DNA of 64,000 nt. It comes from DZBG01 sp049241565 (GTDB taxonomy: Bacteria > Bdellovibrionota > Bacteriovoracia > Bacteriovoracales > Bacteriovoracaceae). The DNA lies in contig JBMLQL010000009.1 in NCBI GenBank assembly GCA_049241565.1, forward strand, positions 71,680-135,679, given 5' to 3'. Both the position numbers and the translations under genes were made by a program. Positions 8,152 to 17,387 of the stretch are shown in pieces (positions within the stretch are counted from its first letter, which is position 1; the number at the start of each line of letters is the position of its first letter). The notes under the pieces were generated by a model. It ran no database searches. It worked only from the letters and a program-made list of their open reading frames with translations, and was not told where the DNA came from.

Positions 8152-9585
8152 ATGAAATCTATTCTAACTCTGGCCCTCGCCAGTTCATTTTTATTAGCCC
8201 CAGCCATGGCAACTGAGAAGAAAAAAGTCCTCGCTTCACCGGTTCCAAAAATTTCAGAAAACAAGAATCGTTTTGAGCAGCTAGAACTTTTTAACAAAGT
8301 TCTTTATCTGATTGAGACTCAGTATTACCGTGAGGTGAGTACAGAGAAACTAGTGGAAGGAGCTCTCAAAGGAATGATGGAGACTCTTGATCCTCACTCA
8401 TCTTTTTTAAATAAAGATTTTTTCGCCAAAATGCAAAATGATACGGCCGGAGAGTTTGGTGGACTTGGAATTGAAGTCACTCAGAAAGATGGTGTGATTA
8501 TTGTGGTGACGCCAATTGATGATACTCCTGCCTTTAAGGCCGGCATTCGTTCTAAAGATAAAATTGTTGAAATTGACCATGAACCTATAATCGGACTTTC
8601 CCTTGAGCAAGTGATTGAGAGAATGCGTGGGAAAGTAGGTCAGAAGATTATCCTTGGGATCGCTCGCGAGGGTGAAGAGTCTGTTAAGCAATTCACACTT
8701 AAAAGAGAAATCATTAAAGTTGAGCCAGTTAAGTCTCAGCTTCTTGAAAATAATTATGCTTATGTTCGTCTGACTCAATTTCAAAAACGTGCGGCAGAAT
8801 CAGTAGAGAAGGCCCTTAAAAAGATGGAAGCCGAATCTAAAAAAGCTGGTGGTATTAAGGGAATCATTCTTGATCTCAGATCAAATCCAGGTGGACTACT
8901 TGATCAAGCCGTTGATCTTTCTTCTCTTTTTTTGAAAGAAGGGATCGTTGTTTCAACTGAATCACGTGATCCACAAAATAAAGATATTCGTTATGTTAAG
9001 AAGTCTGGCTATAAGGACCTCACAACTCCAATGATTGTTCTTATTAATGGTTCATCGGCCTCTGCTTCAGAGATTGTGGCAGGAGCTCTACAGGACTATA
9101 AGCGTGCCATCTTGATGGGTTCACAGTCATTTGGGAAAGGGTCAGTTCAAACAGTGGCCCAACTAGATAAGGAGACTGGAGTTAAGCTCACTATTGCTCA
9201 GTATATGACTCCGCTTAATCGTCGTATTCAAGCGGTTGGGATTACACCTGATGTCCTAGTGGATGAAATTGATTTTGCTTCATTTGACAAGGCCCGTCGT
9301 GAAGATCGTTATATTCGCGAGAAAGATTTAAAAAATCACCTCACAGCTTCGATTGAAACTCCAGAAGAGAAAAAGATCAGAGAAGAGCAGGAGAAGCAAG
9401 ATCGTCTTGAGCGTATTAAGATGATTGAGACCAAGAGAAAAGAAGCGAAAGCTGGGAATAAGAAAAATGATGAGGATGAGATCTTTAAAACTTATTCACC
9501 TTCAGAAGATTATCAAGTTGTCCAAGCAGTGAAATATCTTCAGACACTTAAACAGTATGATGAGTTTCTTAAAAATAAAAAATGA
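8152..9585 (+). CDS. S41-family C-terminal processing peptidase (CtpA-like)
   Basis: This 477-residue protease has a signal peptide (1-20, ending Ala-Met-Ala), a helical segment with DPHSSFL, a PDZ domain (about 95-175) and the S41 core (about 195-385). The catalytic region reads INGSSASASEIVAGAL, with the Ser nucleophile, then GSQSFGKGSVQ with the Lys. The C-terminal tail (about 390-477) is Lys/Glu-rich and probably helical. The family trims C-termini of periplasmic proteins and often controls murein hydrolases, which fits the FtsEX-EnvC genes upstream and the LytM lipoprotein downstream. It starts 30 bases after envC with GGAG at 8142. The stop overlaps the xseA start by 4 bases. Confidence 0.92.
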   Translation: MKSILTLALASSFLLAPAMATEKKKVLASPVPKISENKNRFEQLELFNKVLYLIETQYYREVSTEKLVEGALKGMMETLDPHSSFLNKDFFAKMQNDTAGEFGGLGIEVTQKDGVIIVVTPIDDTPAFKAGIRSKDKIVEIDHEPIIGLSLEQVIERMRGKVGQKIILGIAREGEESVKQFTLKREIIKVEPVKSQLLENNYAYVRLTQFQKRAAESVEKALKKMEAESKKAGGIKGIILDLRSNPGGLLDQAVDLSSLFLKEGIVVSTESRDPQNKDIRYVKKSGYKDLTTPMIVLINGSSASASEIVAGALQDYKRAILMGSQSFGKGSVQTVAQLDKETGVKLTIAQYMTPLNRRIQAVGITPDVLVDEIDFASFDKARREDRYIREKDLKNHLTASIETPEEKKIREEQEKQDRLERIKMIETKRKEAKAGNKKNDEDEIFKTYSPSEDYQVVQAVKYLQTLKQYDEFLKNKK

Positions 9586-10853
9586 TGGATGGTTATAAAG
9601 TTGCCAGTGTTTCAGATCTTGTTTCTGCGATTAAAAGTCATCTTGAATCGGAGTTTCATGAAGTGATGGTTGAAGGAGAGGTGACAAATCTCTCCACTTC
9701 GGCTTCTGGGCATTGGTATTTTAATCTCTCAGATGATGAAGCTTCACTTTCTTGTGCTCTCTTTAAAGGAGATGCTCTTAGGAATCCATTAATAAAATCG
9801 ATAAAAGATGGCGATAAGATCGCTGTTCTAGGCCCACTTTCAGTCTATCAAAAACGTGGGACCTTTCAGCTTGTGGCCAAAAGATTAGTTCCTGCCGGTG
9901 AAGGAAAACTTAAGCTTCAATTTGAAAAACTGAAGGCCAAGCTTGCTTCTGAAGGGCTTTTTGACCTCGATAAAAAACGTCCTCTTCCTGTTTACCCTAA
10001 AAAAATAGCTATCCTCACCGCTGAACAAGGAGCGGCTCTTCAAGACTTTCTAGAGGTCATGAGACGACGTGCTTTGTGGTTTGATATTCTTATTGTCCCT
10101 TGTTTAGTTCAAGGTGATGGCGCCGCTCCCTCGCTTATTAAGGCCCTTAATTATCTTGAGACCCGAGATGATATTGATGTGGTCATTCTGGCCCGTGGAG
10201 GAGGAAGTTTAGAGGATCTTTGGGCCTTTAATGATGAGGCCCTTGCAAGAAAATTGGCGGGGTATAAACATCCAACAATTAGCGCCGTCGGGCATCAGGT
10301 TGATTTTTCTCTCACTGATTATGTCGCTGATCTTCGCTGTGAAACACCAACGGCGGCAGCCGAGACTCTTTCTCAACCACAAACAGTTCTTAAAAGTAGA
10401 ATGCAGACAGTGTCAGCTCATCTGAAAAAAAATATGCAGATTTCTCTTCTCGATATAGCACAGAAAAAAGAGTCCTACCATCCAAGAGAGATGATTGTTC
10501 GAATCAAAGACCGTGTTCAGGGAAATAAGAACACTTTAAATCGGTTCTCTTTTCAGAAACGAGGAGAAATTCTGGTAGGACTTCATGAAAAACAAATGGA
10601 ACTGGACGAGGTCTATGGACGCTTTTCTCATCAGTTTAAAATGTGGCCTGAGAGAATAAATCAGAAATTAAATAGTTATTATAAGGTTCTCTGTGCTCTT
10701 TCACCTAAAGATGTCCTTAAAAGAGGCTATAGCTTCATCGAAAGCAAAGAGCATTCGGTGATTGCATCTAAGAGAGAGTTTGATAAATTAGACAAAGAAA
10801 CTTCGTTCTCTATTCATTTTCATGATGGAGAGGGAAAAGTAAAAAAAGCCTAA
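9582..10853 (+). CDS. xseA: Exodeoxyribonuclease VII large subunit
   Basis: This 423-residue protein begins with an OB-fold (about 5-100, containing the EVTNLSTSASGHWYF strand) and continues with the catalytic domain, with RGGGSLEDLWAFNDE and GHQVDFSLTDYVADLRCETP followed by TAAAE, all diagnostic of XseA. A helical region and a short C-terminal domain complete the usual length. Exonuclease VII degrades single-stranded DNA from both ends together with XseB. No xseB gene follows here. The start overlaps the end of the ctpA-like gene (ATGATGG; the ATG at 9585 is also possible), suggesting translational coupling. Confidence 0.95.
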   Translation: MMDGYKVASVSDLVSAIKSHLESEFHEVMVEGEVTNLSTSASGHWYFNLSDDEASLSCALFKGDALRNPLIKSIKDGDKIAVLGPLSVYQKRGTFQLVAKRLVPAGEGKLKLQFEKLKAKLASEGLFDLDKKRPLPVYPKKIAILTAEQGAALQDFLEVMRRRALWFDILIVPCLVQGDGAAPSLIKALNYLETRDDIDVVILARGGGSLEDLWAFNDEALARKLAGYKHPTISAVGHQVDFSLTDYVADLRCETPTAAAETLSQPQTVLKSRMQTVSAHLKKNMQISLLDIAQKKESYHPREMIVRIKDRVQGNKNTLNRFSFQKRGEILVGLHEKQMELDEVYGRFSHQFKMWPERINQKLNSYYKVLCALSPKDVLKRGYSFIESKEHSVIASKREFDKLDKETSFSIHFHDGEGKVKKA

Positions 10854-10863
10854 GGATAGAGTT

Positions 10864-11727
10864 ATGTTTAAATCTTTTCATTCAATGACTATTATTTTTT
10901 CCATCCTTATGATGGCCTGTTCAACAGACAGTAATGGAAAAAATCCAAAGACATCACAAAAGATCACTATTCATCCAGGAGAGGCACGCTTTATTCAATT
11001 TGATAAGCTTTCTAAAGAAGGAAAACTGACTTGTCGAGATAAAGAGTATAAATATTTTGATAATGGATCTCAGTATGGTGCTTTTATTGCTGAAAGCTAT
11101 TTCTCAGAGATGAATGATTTTGACTGCCTCTTTAAAGACGGTAAGACGTCAAAAATTGTAGCAAGCTTCAACGTGGTCAAGAAAAAATTCCCAGAAGAAA
11201 AACTCAAAGTGGACCCTCGAAAAATCACTCTTCGGAAAAAAGATCAGATCCGTGTCGCCAAAGAACAAGAGGTTCTTAATAAACTTTATGCTTCTTCGAC
11301 ATCGACTCCTTATTTTCAGACTTCTTTTATGGCGCCACTCAATTCTCATATCACGAGTATCTACGGGATCAAGAGAACTTATAATAAGCAACATAAGGGC
11401 CAACATTTAGGGACGGATTTCAGAGCGGCCATTGGAGATAAGATTCCTGCGGCCAATCGTGGTAAAGTGGTTTTTTCAGGAGATCTTTTTTATACTGGCT
11501 GGACTGTTATTATTGATCATGGACTAGATATTTTCACTGTCTATGGTCATCTTTCAAAAACACTAGTTGAGTCTGGACAAATTGTTCAGAAAGGTGATCT
11601 TATTGGGCTCTCTGGGAATACTGGCCGTACTTCTGGGCCACACCTTCATTGGGGAGTTAAGATCGTAGGGCAGTATATCGACGGGATTGATCTTTCAGAA
11701 CATACAAAACAATTTTATAAAGAATGA
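10864..11727 (+). CDS. M23 (LytM) metallopeptidase lipoprotein
   Basis: This 287-residue protein has a lipoprotein signal peptide with lipobox LMMAC (Cys about 19), a beta-rich N-terminal domain and a C-terminal LytM domain (about 160-275). The zinc site looks intact: HLGTDFRA supplies His and Asp and PHLHWGVK supplies the second His pair, with the usual YGHL strand before it. It therefore probably cleaves peptidoglycan cross-links from a lipid anchor. It lies 10 bases after xseA with AAGGA before the ATG, in the FtsEX-EnvC-CtpA cluster, so it is a candidate enzyme acting with that division or wall-remodelling system. Confidence 0.9.
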   Translation: MFKSFHSMTIIFSILMMACSTDSNGKNPKTSQKITIHPGEARFIQFDKLSKEGKLTCRDKEYKYFDNGSQYGAFIAESYFSEMNDFDCLFKDGKTSKIVASFNVVKKKFPEEKLKVDPRKITLRKKDQIRVAKEQEVLNKLYASSTSTPYFQTSFMAPLNSHITSIYGIKRTYNKQHKGQHLGTDFRAAIGDKIPAANRGKVVFSGDLFYTGWTVIIDHGLDIFTVYGHLSKTLVESGQIVQKGDLIGLSGNTGRTSGPHLHWGVKIVGQYIDGIDLSEHTKQFYKE

Positions 11728-13433
11728 ACTTGGATAACGTATCGGCCATCTTTCAGTTTCAGCTTGATCAGAAGTTTTCTCCGGCGATGAGAAAACTTCT
11801 TGAGTCAGCGCTCGATTCTTTTCATGAATCAGAAACTCAAGAGTTCACTCTTCCTTTTAAAGGCAAGATTGAGTCTCATAAAATAAATATTTTTCTTGTG
11901 GCCCAGGATTCATTTACGGATTTTAAAAAGATCCCTCAGACATTCGCTATTGGTTTTGTTGAACCTACTCAGAGTCTTTTTAGCTATGGGCAGAGTGTGG
12001 ATGACTCACAGATGGATTTCCTCCTTGATGAGACGGTAGATGCTGAGCAGCTTCGTTTTATTTTGACCCCTCTTTGGCAAGAGAAGTCCTCATTTGCCTT
12101 TGAGAAAAAACAACAACTCGCTGTGAAGAATTTGAAGAAATTTGAAGCAAAGGTTAAAAGTTTTATTAAAAATGAAGCTTTTGGGCATGAAGAGCTTCTT
12201 AGTTTTTCTCAGGTCCTTGGCGAATTTGAAAAACAATTGATTCAATCTGAAGATGCACAAGATATTGAGAAGAATATTAAAAACTTCAGTAAAATTGGAT
12301 TTAATAAGAGGAAGTTTCAGATTTTTTCTCTGTATGATTTTGAAACAATACCTGAATCAGAAAATCTTCTTCCACTGCCACCTCATAAAGATAAGCATTA
12401 TTTTATTTTTTTTGGCAAAGAAGAACTGGCCTCTATAGATCTTGTGAAGGGGTATCTCTTTTATTTCACCCTTGTAAATTATCTTTTCACCACTCAAATG
12501 ATCGATGATCCTTTCAGTTCAGAAAAAATTTGGGAAGAGGCGCTGGATGCGATTCCATTCCCGGTAAGCTTAATGAGTAGTAAAGGAGAGCTTCTTCAGC
12601 ATAACTCTTTATTCTCAAAATTTTCTAATACTCCAGTTGATTGTTTACGCCTCAAGCACCGAGAAAAAATTCTGATCAATGACATTCCTTATAATGTTTT
12701 TCGCAAAGAAATTTATCATCTTAATGAAAAGAAATTTCTTTTTGTTTTCTTCACGGAAAGTTTTTTTCTCAAAGATCAAGGTGGACTCACTCCTTCAGGG
12801 CAAGAGCTGGGTATTATCAGCTCATCAATAGCTCACGAGTTGAATAATCCTATTGCAGGTATTCAAGCCGCCCTCACACTGATGATGTTAGATGAAGGGT
12901 TAAATGAGGAATCAAGACAAACTCTCGTGGAGATGAAGAATGGGGCCATGAGATGTAAGCAGCTCATTGAAACATTTCTAGGGTTCTCAAGGGCCACTCC
13001 AGGAAAAAGGCCGATGGCCATGGATGGAAGTCAAAGTGTGGTGAAGCTTTGCTATGAGCAAGCTCAAAATCTTCTTCGTTTTAGAACAGTTGAGAGTGGA
13101 ATTCGTTTTTCATTTGAATATTCGTGCCATACAGAATTTCGCCCAACGGTGAATTTGAGTCTACTGACGATGACTTTTTATTTGATTTTAGGTGAGTTGA
13201 TGACTTTATATTCTCATCATCTTCTTATTTCAGATCAAAACAAACTCGAGAAAGTGATTAAAGGGGAGATTATTGAGTCTTCACAAGAGATTCAAATTCA
13301 GCTCTCTGAACTCAATATTTCTTCGTTTAAGTTCTCAAAACTTATTCAAAATCTTCTGACGATTGAAAATCTTGTTCTACAATCTTCAGATTATTCTCTC
13401 AGATTTATTTATCATCCACCTAAAGATGGTTAG
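11724..13433 (+). CDS. Histidine-kinase-like protein with HisKA but no recognisable ATPase domain
   Basis: This 569-residue cytoplasmic protein has an N-terminal region of unknown fold (1-270), a PAS-like segment (about 270-350) and a dimerisation/phosphoacceptor helix pair: SSIAHELNNPIAGI (His about 370) followed by CKQLIETFLGFSR. In a normal kinase an ATP-binding domain with N, G1 and G2 boxes would follow. The last 140 residues show none of these: no Asn-box and no DxGxG. The protein may receive phosphate from or dimerise with another kinase, or act as a non-catalytic scaffold. Start overlaps the LytM lipoprotein stop (ATGA); the 3' end overlaps the convergent exonuclease gene by 14 bases. 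Confidence 0.7.
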   Translation: MNLDNVSAIFQFQLDQKFSPAMRKLLESALDSFHESETQEFTLPFKGKIESHKINIFLVAQDSFTDFKKIPQTFAIGFVEPTQSLFSYGQSVDDSQMDFLLDETVDAEQLRFILTPLWQEKSSFAFEKKQQLAVKNLKKFEAKVKSFIKNEAFGHEELLSFSQVLGEFEKQLIQSEDAQDIEKNIKNFSKIGFNKRKFQIFSLYDFETIPESENLLPLPPHKDKHYFIFFGKEELASIDLVKGYLFYFTLVNYLFTTQMIDDPFSSEKIWEEALDAIPFPVSLMSSKGELLQHNSLFSKFSNTPVDCLRLKHREKILINDIPYNVFRKEIYHLNEKKFLFVFFTESFFLKDQGGLTPSGQELGIISSSIAHELNNPIAGIQAALTLMMLDEGLNEESRQTLVEMKNGAMRCKQLIETFLGFSRATPGKRPMAMDGSQSVVKLCYEQAQNLLRFRTVESGIRFSFEYSCHTEFRPTVNLSLLTMTFYLILGELMTLYSHHLLISDQNKLEKVIKGEIIESSQEIQIQLSELNISSFKFSKLIQNLLTIENLVLQSSDYSLRFIYHPPKDG

Positions 13434-14721
13434 TCGGAAAATTATAAAGATTGGCATTGGCCTCGGCCCATTTCTCAATTCTTGAAAGATAGCCTTTAGA
13501 ATCTTCTTTAATTTCATTCAGACTAATTGAGAGGCACAGATCTGGTCTCAGTTTAAGCTCTTGGGCAAAAAGATGCTCAATAACATCTTTAATACTATTT
13601 TGTATGAAAATCTTTCTCTTCCCTTTTTGCTGTGTCTCAAATCTTCCAATCTGGCCAAGCAGAAACTGATGAAGTTTCTTTCGGTGAGAGGGATATTTAA
13701 AAACTAATTGAGAGTAAGGAGAAAAATTTAAAAAGGAGAAAACAATAAGCTGACCCGAAATAAGATGTGGAGTCACAAGGAAGTCATGTTTATTAAAGAT
13801 GCTATCATTGCTGTTAAAGGGACCATACTGAGAAATAAAATAGTCCACTGTCTTCTGGCGATAAAATTCAGGGATTTTAATAAAATTTTGTGTCAGGAAA
13901 AACAATCCTTCAATAAAGGGACCGCAAAGTTTGATGCTGATTTGATCCCAGCGATACTCATCAAGAAATTCTCTTAATTGTTTATGTTCTAAAGAAGGAT
14001 TTTTAATGGGGAGAATGGTGAGAATAACTCCATTATCACCTTTAACAGTAAGAACGATAGGTCGCTCGATTTTTTTCAAAGTCTCTTCAACCTTACTCAG
14101 TCCTTCATTTTTTTCAATATGAATACGATCAAGCTCGAAGCGATTTCTTGGATAATAAAGTTGATTGATTTTACGAATATTTTTCTTTTCAAAAATTTCC
14201 ATATACTTCAAAAGAAGACGTCCCGTGGCCTTAGCATCTTCTGAGGCACGGTGAGCGTGAGAGTGCTCAATATTAAAGATTTGACTCATGTAAGTAAGAT
14301 TAGAGCTCATAATATCAGGGATGAGATACTTAGTCATAATATTGGTACAAATGACTTTATTCTCTAGCGTGGGGCGACCCAGCTTTTTGAGTGTTCCATT
14401 TAAGAATGGAATATCAAAAGAAGTATTATGGGCCACGAGAATACTGTCGCCGATGAATTGAACAATCTCATCAATGATTTCTTCAATCTTAGGTGAGTGG
14501 GCCACATCCGCTCCCTTGATTCCAGTAAGCTTTTGAATAAATTCTGGAATTTCTTTCTCTGGATTCACCAAATAATTTTGCTCTTCAGTAAGTTTGAGAT
14601 TATCAATTTTAACCATTCCTATTTCGATAATACGATCAACCTCAGGATTTCCACCTGTGGTTTCTAAATCGATGACACAAAAATTTAATGATGAGAGTAA
14701 CTCTAAAGAGGGATTCGACAT
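13420..14721 (-). CDS. DnaQ-like DEDDh 3'-5' exonuclease with long C-terminal extension
   Basis: The N-terminal 175 residues form a DEDDh exonuclease domain: VIDLETTGG (Exo I), AHNTSFDIPFL (Exo II) and HRASEDAKATGRLL (Exo III with the catalytic His). This is the fold of the DNA polymerase III epsilon proofreading subunit and related nucleases. The remaining 260 residues are not a family I recognise. I use the ATG at 14721 (MSNPSLELL) because AAGGA lies about 8 bases before it; an in-frame ATG at 14751 has no such site. The gene overlaps the convergent kinase-like gene by 14 bases. Because of the extension it is unlikely to be the plain replicative epsilon subunit; a repair or RNA-processing role is equally possible. 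Confidence 0.8.
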   Translation of the reverse strand: MSNPSLELLSSLNFCVIDLETTGGNPEVDRIIEIGMVKIDNLKLTEEQNYLVNPEKEIPEFIQKLTGIKGADVAHSPKIEEIIDEIVQFIGDSILVAHNTSFDIPFLNGTLKKLGRPTLENKVICTNIMTKYLIPDIMSSNLTYMSQIFNIEHSHAHRASEDAKATGRLLLKYMEIFEKKNIRKINQLYYPRNRFELDRIHIEKNEGLSKVEETLKKIERPIVLTVKGDNGVILTILPIKNPSLEHKQLREFLDEYRWDQISIKLCGPFIEGLFFLTQNFIKIPEFYRQKTVDYFISQYGPFNSNDSIFNKHDFLVTPHLISGQLIVFSFLNFSPYSQLVFKYPSHRKKLHQFLLGQIGRFETQQKGKRKIFIQNSIKDVIEHLFAQELKLRPDLCLSISLNEIKEDSKGYLSRIEKWAEANANLYNFPTNHL

Positions 14722-14763
14722 TTTTTGATCCTTGGAGACATTCGCCCCCATTTAATAGTGAGA

Positions 14764-15159
14764 TTATTTTTTTTCTAAATAATCTGGAGTAAAGGCTTCA
14801 GTCAGAAGCTCTTTAAATTTTTTTGTTTTAACAGTTCCGTTTTTATCACCAATAGTGACTTCAAGATCTGGGTGAGCAAACTCAGACATGACCTGAAGAC
14901 ACATTCCACATGGCGGCCATCCTGGTTCTGTATAGACATAAACTTTTTTAATTCTTTTATGACCTTCTGAAACAGCCTTCCAAATCGCAACTCGCTCTCC
15001 ACAAACTGTTCCGCCAAAGCTCGAGTTCTCTACATTACAACCTGTAAAAATAGATCCATCCTCCGTGACAACAGCACTACCGACTTTGGCATGAGAGTAG
15101 GGAGAGTGGGAAAATGTAGAGGCCTTGATGGCCTTATCTCGAAGTTCTTTATCCGGCAT
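14764..15159 (-). CDS. cdd: Cytidine deaminase
   Basis: This 131-residue protein has the zinc-dependent deaminase motifs CNVENSSFGGTVCGERVA, containing the Cys ligand and the catalytic Glu, and PPCGMCLQVMSEF, with the second Cys pair. Length and motif spacing fit the homotetrameric cytidine deaminase family, which converts cytidine and deoxycytidine to uridine and deoxyuridine. Its start shares one base with the punA stop (TAATG on the minus strand), so it is the third gene of a pyrimidine/purine nucleoside salvage operon. Confidence 0.95.
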   Translation of the reverse strand: MPDKELRDKAIKASTFSHSPYSHAKVGSAVVTEDGSIFTGCNVENSSFGGTVCGERVAIWKAVSEGHKRIKKVYVYTEPGWPPCGMCLQVMSEFAHPDLEVTIGDKNGTVKTKKFKELLTEAFTPDYLEKK

Positions 15160-15992
15160 TAAACAATTCCTAATTGCTTTAGTTCTCCAATAGTTTCAGT
15201 CAAAATAGTCGCAAATCCAAGCATGGCTTTTTCTGCCACCACTTTCACGTCTGCATGACTTAATTTCTCAGGTTTTATTCCTGCCGCATGATTAGTGATA
15301 CAAGCTACTCCGGCCACTTTAATGCCGAGATGATTGGCAGCGATCACTTCTGGGACAGTACTCATTCCGACCATATCAGCACCCATCACTCTGAGCATTC
15401 TGATCTCAGCCGGAGTCTCATAAGTAGGACCTAAAACTGAAACATAGACACCATTTTTCATATCTACTTTATGGCGAGCTCCAACTTCTTTGATGACCTT
15501 TGATATTTCTGGATCATAGGCCTTAGTCATATCTGGAAAGCGTGGTCCAAGTTCGGCCATATTTGGGCCTACGAGTGGATTTCTTCCTGAAAGATTAATA
15601 TGGTCGTCAATAATGGCCAGATCTCCTGGGGCCCATTTTTCGTTGATGCCGCCAGAGGCATTTGTAGTAAAAAGAATTTCAATACCGGCCAGTCCCATCG
15701 CGCGTACTGGAAGAACAATATCTTCCATCGGATGACCTTCATAAGCGTGAATACGTCCTTGAAGAGCAAGAACTGGTACACCTTTTACATCACCAAAAAT
15801 AAGTCTACCTTCGTGGCCTTCAACAGTTGTTTTCTGAAAGTGAGGAATCTCGTTAAAAGGAATAATAATTTTGTTTTGAATATGATCAGCGTAAATACCC
15901 AGTCCTGAACCAAGTACAATTCCTATTTTGGGTTTTGTCTTAATTTTTGACTGAATATAATTTGAAGCTTCAATAATTTTTTGCATTCCCAT
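15159..15992 (-). CDS. punA: Purine nucleoside phosphorylase, trimeric type
   Basis: This 277-residue protein carries the hallmark motifs of trimeric PNP: VLGSGLG (phosphate loop), EGHEGRL, GRIHAYEG, TTNASGGI, GPTYETPAE (active-site Glu), MVGMSTVPE and CITNHAAGI (purine-binding Asn). It cleaves inosine and guanosine nucleosides with phosphate to give base and ribose-1-phosphate. An AGGAGGG site lies just upstream of the ATG at 15992. It sits between the pyrimidine phosphorylase and cytidine deaminase genes, 9 bases after the former, forming a salvage operon. Confidence 0.95.
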   Translation of the reverse strand: MGMQKIIEASNYIQSKIKTKPKIGIVLGSGLGIYADHIQNKIIIPFNEIPHFQKTTVEGHEGRLIFGDVKGVPVLALQGRIHAYEGHPMEDIVLPVRAMGLAGIEILFTTNASGGINEKWAPGDLAIIDDHINLSGRNPLVGPNMAELGPRFPDMTKAYDPEISKVIKEVGARHKVDMKNGVYVSVLGPTYETPAEIRMLRVMGADMVGMSTVPEVIAANHLGIKVAGVACITNHAAGIKPEKLSHADVKVVAEKAMLGFATILTETIGELKQLGIV

Positions 15993-16001
15993 GACTCCCT
16001 C

Positions 16002-17333
16002 CTAGATTACTTTATCAACGATCATCTTCAATGGTTTAACCTTTTGAGATGAGATCGTAATAACTTCCTTGTTCATTTTTTCGATAATTTTTGCCACCAC
16101 ATTGGTTTGGGCCGCATGGTGAACAATCGTCATCACAGGATCACCTTTTTTAACCTGATCTCCCACTTTCTTATGAAATACAAATCCCACAGAGTGATCA
16201 ATCTCATCATCTTTAGATTTGCGTCCACCGCCGAGATCAATCAAAAGAAGGCCAATTTGATCATTTACAAAGCTTTTAATATGGCCCGATTTTGGAGCGA
16301 GAAGAGTTGTATGTTCATCGGCCACAGGAAGAAGAGAGTAGTCATCAACCACGCGCACATCTCCGCCTTGAGCTTTTATCATAACTTTAAATTTTTCCAA
16401 GGCCGAACCATCAGTGATTGTTTTTTGAACACGAACACGGGCCTTCTCAATTGTTTTATCAATTCCAGCTAGAAGAACCATATAAGCTGCAAGTTCTAAC
16501 GAGAGTTCTGTTAAATCTTCAGGTCCATTCCCTTTGAGTGTTTCAATCGACTCAATCAATTCATGTGAATGCCCAACGGCTTGACCCAGAGGTTGATTCA
16601 TATCAGTGATAAGGGCCACACCTTTTTTCTTAAAGCGTTTTCCTGTGGCAATGAGAGATTTGGCCAGGGCCTTGGCGTCTTTTTTATCTTTCATAAAAGC
16701 ACCAGAGCCGTACTTAATATCAAAGACCATTCCGTTGGCACCTTCAGCGAGTTTTTTACTCATAATCGATGCCGTAATGAGAGGAATAGAATCAATGGTG
16801 GCCGTCACATCACGAAGGGCATAGATTTTTTTATCTGCTGGTGCGATGTCTGGTGTTTGGCCGATAAGAACAAGACCATTTTTATTGAGAAGGTCTTGGA
16901 ATTCTTTGAGTGTGAGTGATGTTTTAAAACCTTCGATAGCTTCAATTTTATCAACTGTTCCACCAGTAAACCCAAGGCCCCGGCCAGCTATCATTGGAAC
17001 TTTAACTCCAGCGGCTGCAGCAATAGGAGCAAGGATAAAAGAGGCCTTGTCACCAATTCCACCTGTTGAATGTTTATCAATAACATTTTTCCCAGTGAAT
17101 TTGAGCTGCTCACCAGATTCAAGCATGGCATCAGTTAAGGCCGCTGTTTCTTGAATGTCCATGCCTTGAATAAACATGGCCATGAGCATCGCTGACATTT
17201 GATAGTCGGCGATCACACCTGAGGTGTAATTTTCGATAAACCATTTGATTTCAGTCGGAGATAACTTCTCTTTCTTCTTCTTTTTATCAATAAGGGTATA
17301 AACATTGAACTCGTTCGACATTTTTTTGGCCAT
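16002..17333 (-). CDS. Thymidine/pyrimidine-nucleoside phosphorylase
   Basis: This 443-residue protein has the class II nucleoside phosphorylase signature, with DKHSTGGIGDK and the glycine-rich AGRGLGFTGGTVDKIEAI following it. It contains the expected N-terminal helical domain, alpha/beta core and C-terminal beta domain (about 340-443). The family splits thymidine or uridine with phosphate. DeoA and Pdp cannot be told apart by eye. First gene of the minus-strand salvage operon, transcribed from a promoter that overlaps the divergent plus-strand one (17359-17411). The ATG at 17333 has only a weak GTGAAGTGAG upstream; an alternative ATG lies 12 bases downstream. Confidence 0.93.
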   Translation of the reverse strand: MAKKMSNEFNVYTLIDKKKKKEKLSPTEIKWFIENYTSGVIADYQMSAMLMAMFIQGMDIQETAALTDAMLESGEQLKFTGKNVIDKHSTGGIGDKASFILAPIAAAAGVKVPMIAGRGLGFTGGTVDKIEAIEGFKTSLTLKEFQDLLNKNGLVLIGQTPDIAPADKKIYALRDVTATIDSIPLITASIMSKKLAEGANGMVFDIKYGSGAFMKDKKDAKALAKSLIATGKRFKKKGVALITDMNQPLGQAVGHSHELIESIETLKGNGPEDLTELSLELAAYMVLLAGIDKTIEKARVRVQKTITDGSALEKFKVMIKAQGGDVRVVDDYSLLPVADEHTTLLAPKSGHIKSFVNDQIGLLLIDLGGGRKSKDDEIDHSVGFVFHKKVGDQVKKGDPVMTIVHHAAQTNVVAKIIEKMNKEVITISSQKVKPLKMIVDKVI

Positions 17334-17358
17334 TGTTGCTCACTTCACGATTAGGGGT

Positions 17359-17387
17359 TTGCCAAGTTTAAAAGGGAAACTTATCAT
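17359..17387 (+). promoter_or_regulatory. Putative promoter for the 134-residue membrane protein
   Basis: TTGCCA (17359-17364) and TATCAT (17382-17387) are separated by exactly 17 bases; each differs from consensus at one position. Transcription would begin near 17394. The -10 hexamer overlaps that of the minus-strand promoter. Confidence 0.65.

Noticed and set aside
8407..8784. Minus-strand open frame inside the CtpA-like gene
   Set aside because: It is antisense to the conserved PDZ region, with no ribosome binding site or family resemblance.
16107..16919. Several plus-strand open frames within the pyrimidine phosphorylase gene
   Set aside because: They are shadows of a conserved minus-strand enzyme gene and show no protein-like features.
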